Assembly: GCA_035041965.1 (NCBI GenBank)
Contig: JAPYMA010000782.1
Span: 1-64,000, forward strand
DNA: 64,000 nucleotides
Reading direction: 5' to 3'
Origin: Anisakis pegreffii
Taxonomy: Eukaryota > Nematoda > Chromadorea > Rhabditida > Anisakidae
Part shown: piece by piece, positions 1-15,000 of the stretch
Numbering within the stretch: the stretch's first letter is position 1
Layout: the number at the start of each line of letters is the position of its first letter
The notes under the pieces: model-generated
Databases searched by the model: none
The model's input: the letters and a program-made list of their open reading frames with translations, nothing else
What the model was told of the DNA's origin: nothing
Translations under genes and position numbers: made by a program

Positions 1-3000
1 CACCAGCTGAGTTTGCTATTGTCATTTAGACTGTTGAATAACACACACCAAAGACAGTCGCATGACTGTTCATTTGATTCTGATGAACGATGCGTTAATC
101 TCAAATGGTTTATTTTGTTGCTTCCGCTCATATGAGATGTTGATTCAAATGCGTAAAATTATGAGTAAATTAGTACTGCATATTTATGATTATTACTATA
201 GCAAAATAGAAATTTCTGAATTTCATAACGTCGATTGCATTCCCTCGCAGTGATGGATGGATATGCTGATATCGTTGTTATATTCATGTTTTTATGTTGC
301 CTTTTAGCACGAAATTTTTTTTGAAGCAATGGTTCCAATAGCAGATTATTCATGAAAAAGTTTCAGCGCCTAAACTATGTGTTTTCACACAAATTTCGAT
401 GATTCTTACGATTTAAAGTCGTATCAAAAAATGTAACAGACGTTCTTTGATGTTTTCTGCTGTTATGCATTCATCGACTGAAAAATGTGCGTTCCGTTTT
501 TAATCGCATCTTTCAGTTGTTTTTTTTTTCGTCCAAATCTTTCTTCCACAAACCAACACAACCGCCAACATCATCACAACAGCAGTTTAGATTTTTTGTC
601 CTAGATAAGAAACATTCAATCTAAAGTGAAAATGAAGGAAGATAGAATGTTTGTGCGTACGGCATAAGTTTAGGAAGGATTTTACGTTATCCATCTGTCT
701 GATCGCTGTCTTTGTACGCCTAGAACGAATGCGTCGTGTTCATGCACAGTTTGTGATGTCGATTTGAAACAAATTGAAAGCATACAACATGATTGTTAAA
801 CGATTGAGTCCTAATGACAGTCGTTTAATAACATCGGCGTTAATTTTCAACATCGTAATCATCAGCTATCGAATGGATAATCACCATGATAATGACCATC
901 TAAGATCAAGTGATGTTGATGAGTTCACTGTCCTGTCACAATTACATCGAAATCATCATGCATAAAGGCTCATCTAGATATGTGAGGAACGCGACTTCAT
1001 TAAGTCACAGAACTTACGCTCGAACGCGTTATCCAATTCGTTGTGTGTTCCGTTTCGTCTTTTAAAAAACATCGCGTGCTCTATTTGCTCATCTGTGAAC
1101 ATGTCAAAAACAATTCCTGCACTGAATTGACTGTCTTTTTAAGTGCTCATGCTTGTCATACCGGATATCGTGTTTATATTACAAAATCGCATCGATTTTC
1201 ATTGGTTGTATTGGAAAACAACGGAAAATCATCTAGAAAGGATATGAATTCATTTGTAAATATTATTTAGTAATACGGGCACTTGAGTGATATTCCTGCA
1301 CAAAAACTTATGTGTAATACTTGACCACTCTTTTGAACAATCACTCATAGCAATCAGTCAGATTTTAAGTTGTCACTGTAAACGTATCAGAAATTCGTAT
1401 ATGCCGTGCGAGGCATGGTGGCGATCAGATGGGAAAACTTCTCATTCATATGTTGAAATTTCAAACAGTTGTTTCATAAATGTTTTTTGTTGAGAAGTTG
1501 AATTAGTCATTTCAATTGATGGCAATCATGCGGACAGTGCGAAATTAATTTTTCAATTTCCTGTTCGTATCGAACTTCCTTCCAACCACAACATCCTCGA
1601 TGCTTTCTTCTTCAACAGTACTCCAAAAATTCAATATTGACAGATAACATGAGTGTTGTTAGTCAATGCAGTTGGGAAATATCCGCTAACGCAAAACTCT
1701 TGCGGGTTTTTCAGTCGAACGCAGAACGTTTGAGCATAATGGTGATCACGAGATAGATTGTTTTCCGTTGTGCGTTTGACGAGATTACGCGTAAATACAA
1801 TGGTGTTGTTGCATTCATATGGCTCAGCATTGATCGCGACAATAATTTCGACGCCATTTTCACTTAGAATAATCTATTTTGTAAAAGTTGTTTACAGATA
1901 TATAACTGCATATCATTGAACATATTCTTTGCTAATTCATTCTTTTCATTGAAACTAGTGATGTTTGATTGAGTGGAATTGAAGGATTGGCGTGAACGAT
2001 TCAAATACAGGCAAGCATTTGTTCAACAATGCAGTGTGGTATCATGAGTGGATATGGGTACGACGATGCATATCCCCCTTTGAGTAAACTTAACTGGCTC
2101 GTCGTATTACACCAAGATGTTTCAGTTTACTGATAAATTAAGAAATCGGCAATTACTGTTTGAAATTTTCACCGTTCAATTTTTCACTAACAGTAATCAG
2201 TTGTAACCAATCAATCGATGAACTTCAATATCGATATAAAATGAAGCGGGCGGGTGTGTGACTGCATCTAGTGGTTTCTTGAGAATATCAGTTGATTTGG
2301 CTGGTTCGATTTTCACCAATAATATGTTTACTTCATTGTAGCCAACTGTGCTAACTGACTGATTATCGTGAGTCATCGAATGTACATCAAGAAACATAGA
2401 ATTTTTTCAATCGATCGCGGATTTTGTTTAGCTAAAACATGTAATACGCTCAGTTGTTCCTCTTTTTTTTAAAGTTAGAGTAAAGTCATTTCTCCGTTAT
2501 AATAAGTAAGTATTTAAGTGTTTTGTTTATGTGATGCGTTTTTTGATTGTTAACATTCGCAAAGCGAAGTGTTCCGTGTGTGTCGTTATCGATACAAAAT
2601 TTTCACATTTCACTTAACAACAATTTCATTCGTAACACGACGCAACTACTTAGCGTAAGACTACGAAATGTATCTATCGCTCAGCTGAGAGCAGACTGAC
2701 TGGCTTATGGATGTGGATTGAGAATGAACTGTTGATGTCTATCGAATCGAGCACAGTTGCCCTCGTTGCGCTTTGCTTGTTTTCGGGATGAACTGATCGT
2801 GGAATGCATTCAAGAATGTGAAATTTTGCACATCAGCTCACGTCGTCGTATTTTTATGTATTATGCGAAGCGCATTGAATTCAGAGCAAAACCACTTCTC
2901 GAGGAAGAAGTGATGAACACTGACACGCAGTGTGCAATGAATGGCTAGTGTTTGAGGCGATAGCGTTTCACATGAAACAAATTCTGAATCGCCGGAATAT

Positions 3001-6000
3001 GGAACGCAAAAAAATGGATTACTATTAATTGAAATCAAGTCATATCTCTGAAACAAAATCGTTAGTCATTGCAATGACAACAACGATACCATCGATCTAT
3101 GTGTGTTCATTTACGCTGTACTAATGCGAATACTAGTGCCAATGCTAAGTGCTACTAAACATCTCTTGCTTTTTCCTCTCCATTTCAATTTCCGTTCACA
3201 TTCACTGCTCCACTTCCTATTTCCTTCCTACTAAACACTCAACTTCATCCGGGTCCTGTGAGCTTCGATTTTTGAAAGTCAATAATTTCTACCAGACTCT
3301 ATAGCACGCACACACAGTTCAGTGTAGTGCAACCGCTTGAATTTCATCTATTTCATTGTCAGTCACTTCATACAACATTTCACATATCATATCTCGTGAG
3401 ATTAGTCCATGTTCAGAGATTTTCATAGCGGCTAACGGTTTAAGGATGACTCTAAAATTCCATGCGAATAATCGTTCGCAGTAGAGCGTTTATGCGGCAT
3501 TGGTTGGATGCGCCATCGTGGATCTGATTAAGTCTGTGCAACTCATAAATGATTGAATCAGTTTTGCGAACACAAATCATCAGTTTTCGTATGGTCGTTT
3601 TTTTTCGACATTTTGCACTAAAACATTTGCCAAGTACATGTAATATTCATGTCTCAATGAGCACTTTGAGTGGTTTCAGTGAAACGACCACGCAATCGTT
3701 TCGTAACTTCACTCGATTTTCACGTAATGCTTAATCATCATTGGCTGTTGTTGGCTGGCTCGTCTGCATTTAGTTGCTGCTGTATTCGTTGTGCATTGGA
3801 TGATTGCATTCGCATTGTTCTATAACTTCTATCACTGTATGTCCGGTAAAATGGTCCCTTTTCGTGGTACGCAGAATGCCTGATGATAATGATGATGACG
3901 ATGCAAGTAAAACCTATTTGAGTTTCGAGTAGTCGGAGAGAGGATGAGAAGAGAAGTGAGAATTTATCTGCGAACAATATTTTACGTTTTTGCTACATCG
4001 AACCGGTATTCATTTGATGTGGCTACAGGTACTTTTTATTAGTGTCAATCAAACACTTTCTTTTGCATAAACCGTGACAACTGTTAGTGTTTTATCTGAA
4101 CGCCAATTAATTTCATTTTTAACGCATGATTTCTGATGACATTGCCCATAGTCAAGTGCTGGTGAATTGAGGTTCGATTCAATGCCGCCATTAACTCCTT
4201 ACATCAGTCAACACTTTCCAGTACGGTTACAATTTACATTTATTTCAATCGCACGCTCGTTATTTTTGTTGTTCGAACATTTGAGCAAGTGGAATGCAAG
4301 TTATTGTGAAGGTAGAAATGCAAATTTCGATAGTATTTTTCTCATTAATTTTCGTGGATCCTAGTTGATTTTCACTTTTCTTCTTGTACTCATCCTTCAT
4401 TAGCATCACAGTGAACAACTTCAAATGCTTCATTACCCCAGATCACTTGTAGTAAATATTAAGCATCCATTGTTTGTGATTTACGAATTGACTGAGTTGA
4501 GAACGGTTCCAGTGGATGGCAATTGTTGTTTTGTGTTGCGTGTTCGCTTGCCTATCTCGCCAAGACAATCCGAATCAATTTTTTGTTTTGTTAGAGTGTA
4601 AGTCATCAGCTGGAATGATGTGCTGCTTGCATGTTCAGCAAGTTCTTATACTTAGTTCTTTTGCTGCTGCTTATGATGATGATCGCAGAATGATCTGATC
4701 GGAATTTGTGAACATTCCTCATATTTTGTTCCACATCCACGATTTCATTCGATATTCTGAGACAAAAAAAAGCAATCTTCTCATTCGTATCGATGTGATT
4801 CTTGGCGGAAGAAAATAGCAGCAGCTCATTACGTCGAGATTTTCAGGCGTATCGTTCGCTGAACAAAAAGAAACCATGCGTTTGGGAACGGCAACTATGC
4901 TTGAGATTCTCTCTTGAGTTCTGGAATTTCAAGCGGAGACGTCGGTTGATTCGAAACGCATCAAATGTGGAATTCATCATTATGGATGTCGGATTGTGTG
5001 TTTGTATGGGTGCTAGGTTAGAGTCGAGATGTTATTACAATCAAGATCGTGTGCACTTACCAAGGGAACAAATTATTAACAAGTGTTCGCGTGCAAACAT
5101 CGCAATGATCCGAGACGTTTCATTATTCAGTTGTACTGCTGTTGCTGTTCGTCTGAAACAAATATGATCGATTATTGTTTGATTGCAAAGTCGCAAAGCA
5201 TTCATTCATTCTTTGTTTCAGCATTCTTTTGTCTTAAGATCAAATGATCATGATCGAACACTTTGTTAAAGCGTTTTTGCTGCTTCCGAAAAAGCATCAA
5301 TAGATTAGGCATCGTTTCATAAACGATTGCTTCTTCACGCTGATTTGAGCAATACATTCAAACGCAAACACTTTCCCATTGAAACACTTCCAACATCTTC
5401 TGAATCGCATTCCAAACAACCAGCAATAAGCAACTTGAAAATTCGTTGAATGGCTTCGTTGTTTGAGGCTGTTGAGTCAGTTTCATTTAAGACAGCACTG
5501 CATTCACAATTTCCCATTGTTCAGTCAAATTTTTTTGCCAAGTAACGGCAATATAAGTTCATAACTGTGCACTTAATTTCTGATCATTTTAAATCTAGTG
5601 AAGAATTTATTGGAGAAATAGGATGGTGTGAGAAACTTCTATGCTCCTGACATGTTCCACTCGTGGCAGATGTTCGACATTCTCGCGAATTGTGATTTTT
5701 TCGCAATTTTTGTTACGAGTTTTGACGTGTTGACAAGCAATCATGTGTAAATGCCCACTTGCTTTAACTGTAGACAGTTGGTCGTAAGTGGACGATAGAT
5801 AAAATGTTGCTTGCGCGTTTCTGACTGCTTTGACAGTCTTCAGCGCAACCAGTGAATCAGTTGTTCCGCACATAAGTGTGACATTCCTATTATTAGTCGT
5901 TTTACTTTGAATGGCCAACGAGCACTTTAGCATAGAAACACTGACTGATATAACAAAATGCACTGATGATGAGTAATTGCGAATGATTTTTATCAGTGAT

Positions 6001-9000
6001 AACACGAAAAATTGTTTGCTGAATGTTCGCATCAGCAAATCGTCTGTTTACGAAGCGAACGCGAAATCACATTCGAATGACTAATACAATGATTCTTATC
6101 AGTAGTGATGCTCTTTTTCAATTTAAGTGGTTTAAGATTACATTCTGCTTGTCTAACTGAAATACGATTGAATTTTGAGAAGATCTTCATTTTTGGACGC
6201 AAAAAAAACGAAAATGTTGCAGTTCTCGACGATTAGTCATATGATGCAAGGTAGTTGTTAACGTGTGAACATAACTCGAATCGAGAACGATAAAGCACTT
6301 TCAAAACACCAACCGAAGAACCGTTATTCCAGAATTCATTGATATCAGAATAGAAGTGTGAATTGCAAATTAAATTTGTCGTCAGGTCTTAGCTTTCGTC
6401 CGAAATTGTTTGTCCACATTTTGACTTGCATGTGCCCCTCCTTGCACCTTTGACTTGTTTCTTTATGATTTCTCGTTTTTGCGCCAGCATTGGCGTCACG
6501 ATATTCAATGTGATGTGTTCATTGGAAACCGAAGTAGACTCATTTGGTTGATTGCTCTTTGATCGAGCGAATCTGTCTTATCCCAATGATATATTTAAGC
6601 TGGCTATTTCTTGATATGTCAGTACTACTGAATCGAAATTTTTTCGCTTCTTCTAGTGATATACAATTGATGGGGTCTATCTGAATACGCTACGAATGTG
6701 AACCTCATAAACGAATACAGCTTGAAACTTGCCTATTGGTGTTTTGTTGAAGGTTTTTGTCAGCCAATACAGTCACCGTCCTCATCAACATATTTGCTAT
6801 CGCACCGAAACGTGAGGAATGAATACGGTGCCAGTTTTGATGGATGTACTTTCTGAATGTTGTATCATTTGCTTATCATTCGCAATCAGATCGTAGCATT
6901 TCCGCACACCAATGTTGTTCCTTACAGTTATTCGTTCCTTACTCATACCGCTTATCCGATCGTTTCCCAATTTGTTCCTCCATTCTAAGTGCACATTGTC
7001 TTCCTTCACAAGTATCAAACCGATTTGTCTTTATGTTTCAGGATTGAAGTCATTCTTTTCGTTCGACGTTGCTAGAATCCTCATGAAATTGATGAAATTT
7101 CATCAGCAGATTACGATAATCCTGTTGAAACAGATCACTCTTTCACTAATCTCTGTTGAAATCTTTTTCGTTGGAAATCAGTCGCGTTGAATGCTGATGT
7201 CTCAACTACAACACTGAAATGCTATCTTAAAACAGAAAGCTATTCTCGTTAAACTGTTTGTATATGTGTCTTTTTCCCTTATTCCTTCAGCCCTTGCTCA
7301 TCGTTAACTTCCTATAAACATTACAGTCCGAAAATTGCTTATCAGTGGCGATGACGTGTCCATAAGAGTACACGTCTCCTCTGTAAAAAAATATTTAAAA
7401 AAGCAGAGTTCCATCGTTCTTGATGAAATTTTTATTGCAATGAAGCATTGCAATTTATGACAGGATAGGTTTGACATTGCATTAGTGAGTTTTAAGACTA
7501 GGCATTGCTGTAGAGCACTGCCAGAACAACGCTAGATCACCAAAAGAATACCGTCACTTCGCTGGGTACTACTGAATCAGCGGAAGGTTCTTCCAGAAAC
7601 ACCATTCGGTGCTCGGGAATTGCCTTCTGCCAGCAGTTGGGAATTCCTTCATCAATCCGATCATAGGCTAAGAACGTTTCCCGTCATCGGTTACTTGATT
7701 ACCACTTTCCACATTGCAATTTTGCGAATGAAGTGAGTTCTGGTGGTGCTGTGTTCAGTTGGCTGATAGATGTGATTTACAAAGACGATAGATTTGCTGA
7801 TTCTGGCTTGATTTTGTTCATGTTTACGCTTGTAGCAATTGTTTGGTAAACTGGATGTTCGTTTGTCAACAGAAATAACAATAGCATTAGTGCTGAGCTG
7901 AAGTGATCAATAGATAAAAACATTTGTTGACATAATTTTATTTTTTATTTACTTTTGCTTTTGTCACAGTCTTCTTCAGTTTTACTTCCGAATCGGTCAT
8001 TGAACATCGTAAGAGTAGTTGAAATTTTTTGAAATTATTCGGCATTTTTTCTCAGCGACAAATGTACATATTTGTTGAGCTAGTCAATTGCAGTTATCAT
8101 TTTTTGTTCATGAATGAATTGCTAACAATTTAATGCACCTCATTTGCGTTCGTCGTGTGATTCCACCAAATACGAATATTAGTGCAAGCTGACGAATATT
8201 CTTTCGTATAAATGAATGCAAAATGGGATTTATCAGCGGTATGAAACAGGATTGTGAGCAGCGAAAATGATAGTCACTCGTATGCACTTCGTCATATTTC
8301 CGTTTCCCTATATGAGTTTTGCGCGCATCCATTTTTTTGTTCTTTTCGACATTCTTATTCACACTCGATCAAATTGAATTTTCAAGAACTTTCGAATGGA
8401 ATTTCAGTTGTTCGCTTGGTGTGATTGTTGATTCCGTATCAAGAAGAAACACGCGGATAAGTCACCTCGAATCATCATCGCTTCAAGCGATTGATCATAA
8501 CGACTAGAACTTGATAAGAAAAATTGGAGCACATTTGTCCTCGTCTATTGTTATTTGCTTTTTTTTCTCCGCTCCTTATCTTCATCGGACGATCGATTTC
8601 TTATTCCCTATCAGATCGAAATTTTTTGTTTCGTTCTTCTATTCCTTACTTTCGATGAGCACTGTAATGCGTTGCAACGTGTAACAGTTTGGTCACTTAA
8701 ACAGAAAATTACCTTTCTCATTTTTCATCGCGATATTAATAGCACTCGATTAGTAAAGCAGCTAATTGATGGCGATCAAAAAAATTCCCGAATGCCTACG
8801 GAACGAACGCGAGCACGGCTTTGTTGATCAGTTGATTGCTTTCAATGATCCCGATCAGATATCAACCGATTTGGTTGACGAACACAAAGAAATCAATCTT
8901 CAAAAATTTTCCTTTATCACCATCAGCGGTGACTCATCGTCTAATACTGCTCAATATCACGTACACGAAAAACAAAATTTACAACTCGAATGGGAAAATT

Positions 9001-12000
9001 TGATTGTTTCTTCGTTATCATTGCTGTAGACATCTTTTTAGCATAACGCGAGGTGCACATTAAATCTCTAAAATCATCAGAGTATTTTCGTGCTTTCATG
9101 CAACTTTGCGTGACTTCTTCACTATTGTGAACCGTGATCAGTTATGGAATGGTGCGAAAAATCATCAGTTTGGCTCAAATTTTTTATGTTTTCTCTTCGT
9201 TCTCATCAGCGCTGAACGAGCGCAATACTTCGATGAACGATTAAGTTGCGGGTTGATTGAAATCGCGTTTCAAGCTGAAACAAACCGTTTTTGTGTTATT
9301 TGCTTGATTGGTTCATTTTCTTCCCATCCATTTGTGTCGATTTTGCATTCAGTGTTTTCCTGCAAATGTGATTTAATTCAAAGAAGCGTTAGCATTCGTT
9401 TGATTCGGCTGAAGTACTTCCGCTTTTGATTTCAAGCGTTCACTTTTTGCATTTTGTTGATTTCCTTCCGTTTTCTTGCGTTGTTGCTTGAGCGCCCTTA
9501 TTCTACGAATCACAAAACGATATGCAATTAAAAGATCGTTTGTTCTGTTTTTTTTGTGATGAGTTGATATGTTGACATGATTTTTCGAATTCCAAGCGCA
9601 TTCAGCGGTGTGAAGTGATTGTTGTGGTGAGATAGTTTCAGTGAGCTGCAGTCACGTGGCGTGTTGATATTGCTCGATTGTGTGTCTGCAAACTTGATGA
9701 AAGTGTTCCAATATGTTGAATTTGCGTCAAGTTTTAATGGTATCGTATTTCGTACTCTATCCAAGGTGTTTTCGATTAAAAAGAAACCTCTGATTGAAAG
9801 GTCGCTGATCTGAGAAACTGTCAAAAAATGCAATTCCAATCATTCAACAGAAACGTTTAGAACTAAGAGTCTTGAATTCGCTTCTTCATGAAGCTTTGTT
9901 CATCTGAATGAATGAATCGAGTAGTATCATTCCATGCTAAATCTTTATTCATGAAAACATTTCATACATATGCGGGTGTTGATGCATCGTTTTGATTGTA
10001 ACGTGCTTGCATATATTAGTTGCAATATTCTTTAGCCGCATATAATACCCTAATTCGTGCGTTTATTTGTGCGCAAAATTTTGCGAATGTTTTGCCAAAT
10101 ATCATGTGATCAATCTGTTGACTAATGATCAAATGAAAGTTTCCGCATTTTTCACAATCGCATTTCATCTGCAAGGATTCATCCAAGGATTCATCTAGTA
10201 ATTTGCATTCATTATGGCCAACACCAATAACACATTATCATTGAATGGTTGAATGATATTTGTGCTGATATACGATTGCGTGGCGGTTGTTCACCTATCT
10301 CGCTCAAGTTCAGTCTGAACCTTCAACGAGAAGTTTTCCGATGTCGAATCGACTATTACCGTTGAGCAGAAATGTTTGGGTGTAATTGCATTAATAAGAA
10401 TTAACGCAGTGCTCGTCGGTCATTGCTAGTGTAAAAGCCGTGATTTGAAGTGATCCGTTTGGGTGTTATGCACTGATGCGAAAATGTCATCATTCATCAT
10501 TCGCGCAGCATCGTAGGTGTTGTTGTTTTTGCAGAATTCAACCACGCAAACTCACAACATCAATAATTTAAAGTTACCACTTGCAAAGTGCTTCATTTGC
10601 TGCTGTATTTACATTCAGCGATAAAATCTTTCGTTGAGCACACATAATTGGTTACACTCAAAAACACGCAATATTATCACACCTATTCCAGTAATTTGTT
10701 AAAATAAAACATCGAATAGTTGAGTTTCAAGTGCTGCGGTCATTCAATCAGTCTTCATCAGCAATTCTTAGTTGTTCAGTGATTGAACGTTTTCATTTTG
10801 TTCAATTCAGGTTGCTCGTTGTGCGTGGCATCGAAGTAAGATTGTTTTTTTGGAATGAAAAGCATTGCGATTCACAAAAAGATAATGTGATGAAATGAAT
10901 CATTTGAAAGAATTGGCTGAACGTTCAAATGAATGAAAATTGCAAATGACGAGAAGAAAGCACGAAAACATTATAATTTTCGCATATAATATTTCTGCGT
11001 TCTTTGATCGTCTCCGAATGTTTACTTGAAATTAAAAATTACAATGATATCATTTGTATGGAAATTTAATTCTGCTCTCCTGCAAGTATTCACTGAAGCT
11101 CAGTGCGAGTTTCACAGTTTATTCAGCAGCTGAATTGCTCATAATTTATTGATGTCGATGAAACGTTGGTGTGCCTGTTAAAAAAAACTGAACGTTTGCT
11201 CGTAGTCTGTCGAGAACTCGGTGTAAACTTCTAGTTGTGATATTATTATATTTTGTGATGAATGTTGTGTTTTGTTGCACCTCTAATACGATTCACTCGT
11301 CTCAACAGCGTCCAGTTGAAAGCAAGATGAAACATTTAACACAACCATCTAAGTTTCTGTTTTTTTGGATTCTTTTTTGGGTGCTCGAAAATTTAATCAG
11401 CGAAATCAACACAATGTCTTTCGTTAGCGATTTCAAAAGTGAACGTGTCAAAAAATTTGATTGCTTGTATTTGCAGCAGTCAAATGCATTTGCATTACAT
11501 GCGGAAGATTTTTATCGAATTGCGCGATCGTGATTTATCTCTGTTTGTAAATTGTAGTGATGAAGTGGTGGTGACGTGATGACGATACATAAATCTTGTA
11601 AGGATGTGTGCTGAAATGAATATGAACCAACTATTACGGTTAGTTGACGAACATCACCGTTGAATCAATCGTGCTGTATTTATCTGATAAACGATCAGTT
11701 CATTCGTTCGCTCTTCTCCTTCTTCTTGTTCTGTTCATCTGAATGATGAAGATTGATATCGAAGACGACAATAATGTTGATTGTGGTGGCGGTGGAGTTG
11801 TAGTAGTCACCGTCGAATATCATCTCGTACAGTTTCCTATACTTTTGCCTCATGCCTCTCCTCCGTCTTCCCATAATGAATCATTGATCGCACTTCATCT
11901 CATTTGCTTGTTCGTTCATTCTCTCAGAATTCTTTTAGTATCTTCACATTCTGCAAACCTTTAACTTTTTCTTGCAATTCAATGTGAATGGTTGAATGAG

Positions 12001-15000
12001 TGAGGTTTGCTTTTTATTTTTGAAATTAAACATTTATTGCCTAATGACTTCATTGCCGCGGTTGCTTTTTTTTTTGCTGTTGCATATGAAACCAAAATAG
12101 AAAAGAGAGGAGGTTCATCTGATTCGCAGACTTGTAAAATGACCTGTTTGTTGGTTCATTATTCGGTTTTGTGGTAATGCTGTTCTCGACTGATTTCATG
12201 AAAATGATTCGTATAGTTTTCGTTGCATACTTCCAATATACTTGCTTGATATTGAAACTAAATCTTCAGCACGAAAGAGCGAAGTCGAGCGAAAAAAACA
12301 AACGACTCAACTCAAAGCTAATTAGTGACTTGACTGACGAGCGATGGGTACAGGTGAAATGAGAGGAATTCAAGGAATGTATTTGAGTTCATGATTTTTG
12401 CTGTAATCATTGCGATCTATAATGTGAGTAACTTCAGTGCCATGAAGTGCTTCAAGGAAATTTCTTGCTGAAAAGTTCATCGGAAATCAATCGGATTTTG
12501 CGTTTGCATTTCCTATTGTGATTGTGTTTCTATCGCAATATTTTTTGGGGAATACGACATTCGCATGATCCTACAGAGATTACAGCAATTGTTTCTGAAG
12601 AGTAATGAAGTGGAACTGTATGAGCGGAACCCTTAGAAAGCTATATTGAAACTCTCTTGTTGTGGAATTGGCTGAAGGATTGCTCGTATTCCGGATTTGT
12701 TGCAGTTTGTTTGCGAACAATGCAATTTCTAACACGTTCGAAATATTATCAATCGCTATCGAACTAAATTCAGAATTGACCAGTTTCTTCTCATAGTGTT
12801 CGAATCGCCTTTCGTCACTATTCAAGCTCATTGATTTTTGATGCTTTAGCAAGAATGGGGAAGAAATATTATGCTCGCATGATAATCGAATTGTCATTCT
12901 ATCGTTCTTTATCAATTCAAGTGTGGATTGTTCATTGTTCAAGTGATCATTCGGAATGTCGCTTTGCAAAAATTCTTATGTTCCGAAAAAACAAAGCGTC
13001 GACCTGATCTGCTCTATGCAACGTAAAATACCAGCTGTATTTGGCGGACATCATTTCTGAATGATACTTCTAAATTCTCGAGTTGAAAAAGTTGAGTGAC
13101 CTAAACGATAACACGTGAAAGTAGTTGTTTTGAATTGGTCGATAGGTGATTTCTCGAGAAATCCCATCCATAATCATCTATTACCCGGATTGCAGTCAGG
13201 TCATTCCAGTTTCGTCCACAAATGTTCTCTGATAAAATTTTTTGGTTGTTTTTCTTGAAAGCATTACTTTTGGAATCATGGCATTGCGAATAAGCATATT
13301 TCATCGAAGTTAAAAGTGGAATGCAGACAGGACTGTTGATATTAGCACTTACAATGACAGTGGGTCGGTTCACGTGGCAGTGTTCGTTGGATTGAGGGAA
13401 TGCGCAACGAAATTGCTTTAATGCCTCAATCACCGGAGACAAAATTCAGAGTTGCTTGAGTGCTTTCAATGGACGTGTGGATGATGTATTGTAAACGGAT
13501 TAATGAAATCAGTGGAAAAACTCATTTTAAGAATTTGATTCGTTTAGCCATTGCTGATCCGATGACGATTAGCATTTGTGTGGATTATTTGGAAGTATTA
13601 TATATGTGTGTGTGTGTATTATTCTCATTGAACTTAATTGTTTTCAAGTTGCATCAGTCACTTCAATGATTTATTAACGCCGTCGTGAAGTTTCGGTATT
13701 GCATCGAAATTGAATGGATTGCTGAAGGAAGGAAGGAAGGCATCATCAGCACTAAATAAACCGGCTTTTGTTTTGTCTTTTGCCAACGATTATTATCACC
13801 TCGTCTTGTGGTGATGCTCTTTGCATAACATCATCATCAATATCGTTTGTTCGTTCGTTCGTTCCGATTTTCATGCATGTTTCGTATTTCTCGATCATGA
13901 TTCGCTCGTCTTTCCTCATTGCATCTCCGTCCTCAGCCCTCTCTCTCCAGCTGTTCTACACTCCTATTTCACGTCGACACCTAACTACTAACCACATATC
14001 AGTTCATTCAATCATTTTCTACCAATTCCGTCAAATTGAATTGTTTTCCGCTCTATTTTTTTCAAAAGTTTTGTTTCATTATGTTTCCTTGGACTTGCGG
14101 CTCTATCATGGTTGAGATTTATTTCTTTTGTTTTTGTGTGGTTATCGCTGCATCGATGCTTTAATTCCTTCTAGATACTGTTTTCACGACTTTTATTCTA
14201 TGCTGATCTATCATTGTGTGTGAGCAAAAAGTTGAGGTGTAATGAAATGTGAAAAAGCGAAACGAAATGAAATGAAATGAAATGCGATGCGTCTAGATGA
14301 TGTCAGCGTTATTCTGAATATTCTCATGTTGCCCAATTGAAAGTTTCATGCTAAACGATATATGACGTTGATGAAACCAATCTATCTTCACGATGCTCTT
14401 GCATTTTAGTGGACATGAAATTTATTCGCTCTCGCTTCCTTCAGAACTGTGTCTGAAAAAAAAAACTTGCTCCCGCTACACATTTCCTTAGTTTTTGAAT
14501 TATGAACTTTTCAAGCGTCACATTGCCACGAGGAATTATGTATCTGAATTATCCACACGAGTTTTAGCATGCTTCATAAAATTATGAAGGAAAATTTGAA
14601 AGTTTTGAATAATCGATTTCTTAAAATTGTTATTTAATGCTCAAGCAGTGCAAATACGAAACTCGTAGCTAAAAATATAGTGAGAATTTAGAGCTAGTGG
14701 GTATATTTGTGTGTATAGTTGCGGATGGTGCTTGTTATCTAGTATCGATTCATTTCCGGTTTCATCATTTGAAAGTAGTAGTACGTTTTGTTTTTATCAG
14801 CAGTACTATTCGATGTATTATCACTCACCTGAGTCGTGTGCACCATTTTAATCGTGCCAAATAAATGCTCAACAATATTACGTTCCCAAATGATCATTTC
14901 TGCCGTTGATATACACTCAAACCGTCCAGTCATTGAGAAACGTCGTTATTCTTCGAGTAGCCACAAGATTTTTGTCGAGATGCGCACAATCCTTCTCGTT

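Noticed and set aside
4150..4190. ggttcgattca text resembling a tRNA T-loop
   Set aside because: No matching A box or acceptor/anticodon stems upstream, so not a tRNA.
4802..5167. 121-codon plus-strand frame
   Set aside because: Starts at TTG with no ATG until late, has composition like the surrounding non-coding DNA, and shows no splice or homology support.
5335..5517. Minus-strand frame starting MGNCEC with a faint resemblance to a G-alpha N-terminus (KLLIAGCLEC)
   Set aside because: The P-loop GxxxxGKS/T is absent, no further G-alpha exons follow, and the match is a few residues only. Probably coincidence.
12580..12969. 129-codon minus-strand frame
   Set aside because: No domain, no adjoining exons and no upstream acceptor. 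Treated as chance.
13768..14115. 115-codon Ser/Phe-rich frame
   Set aside because: Low-complexity pyrimidine-rich DNA read in one frame, without an early ATG and next to microsatellites.
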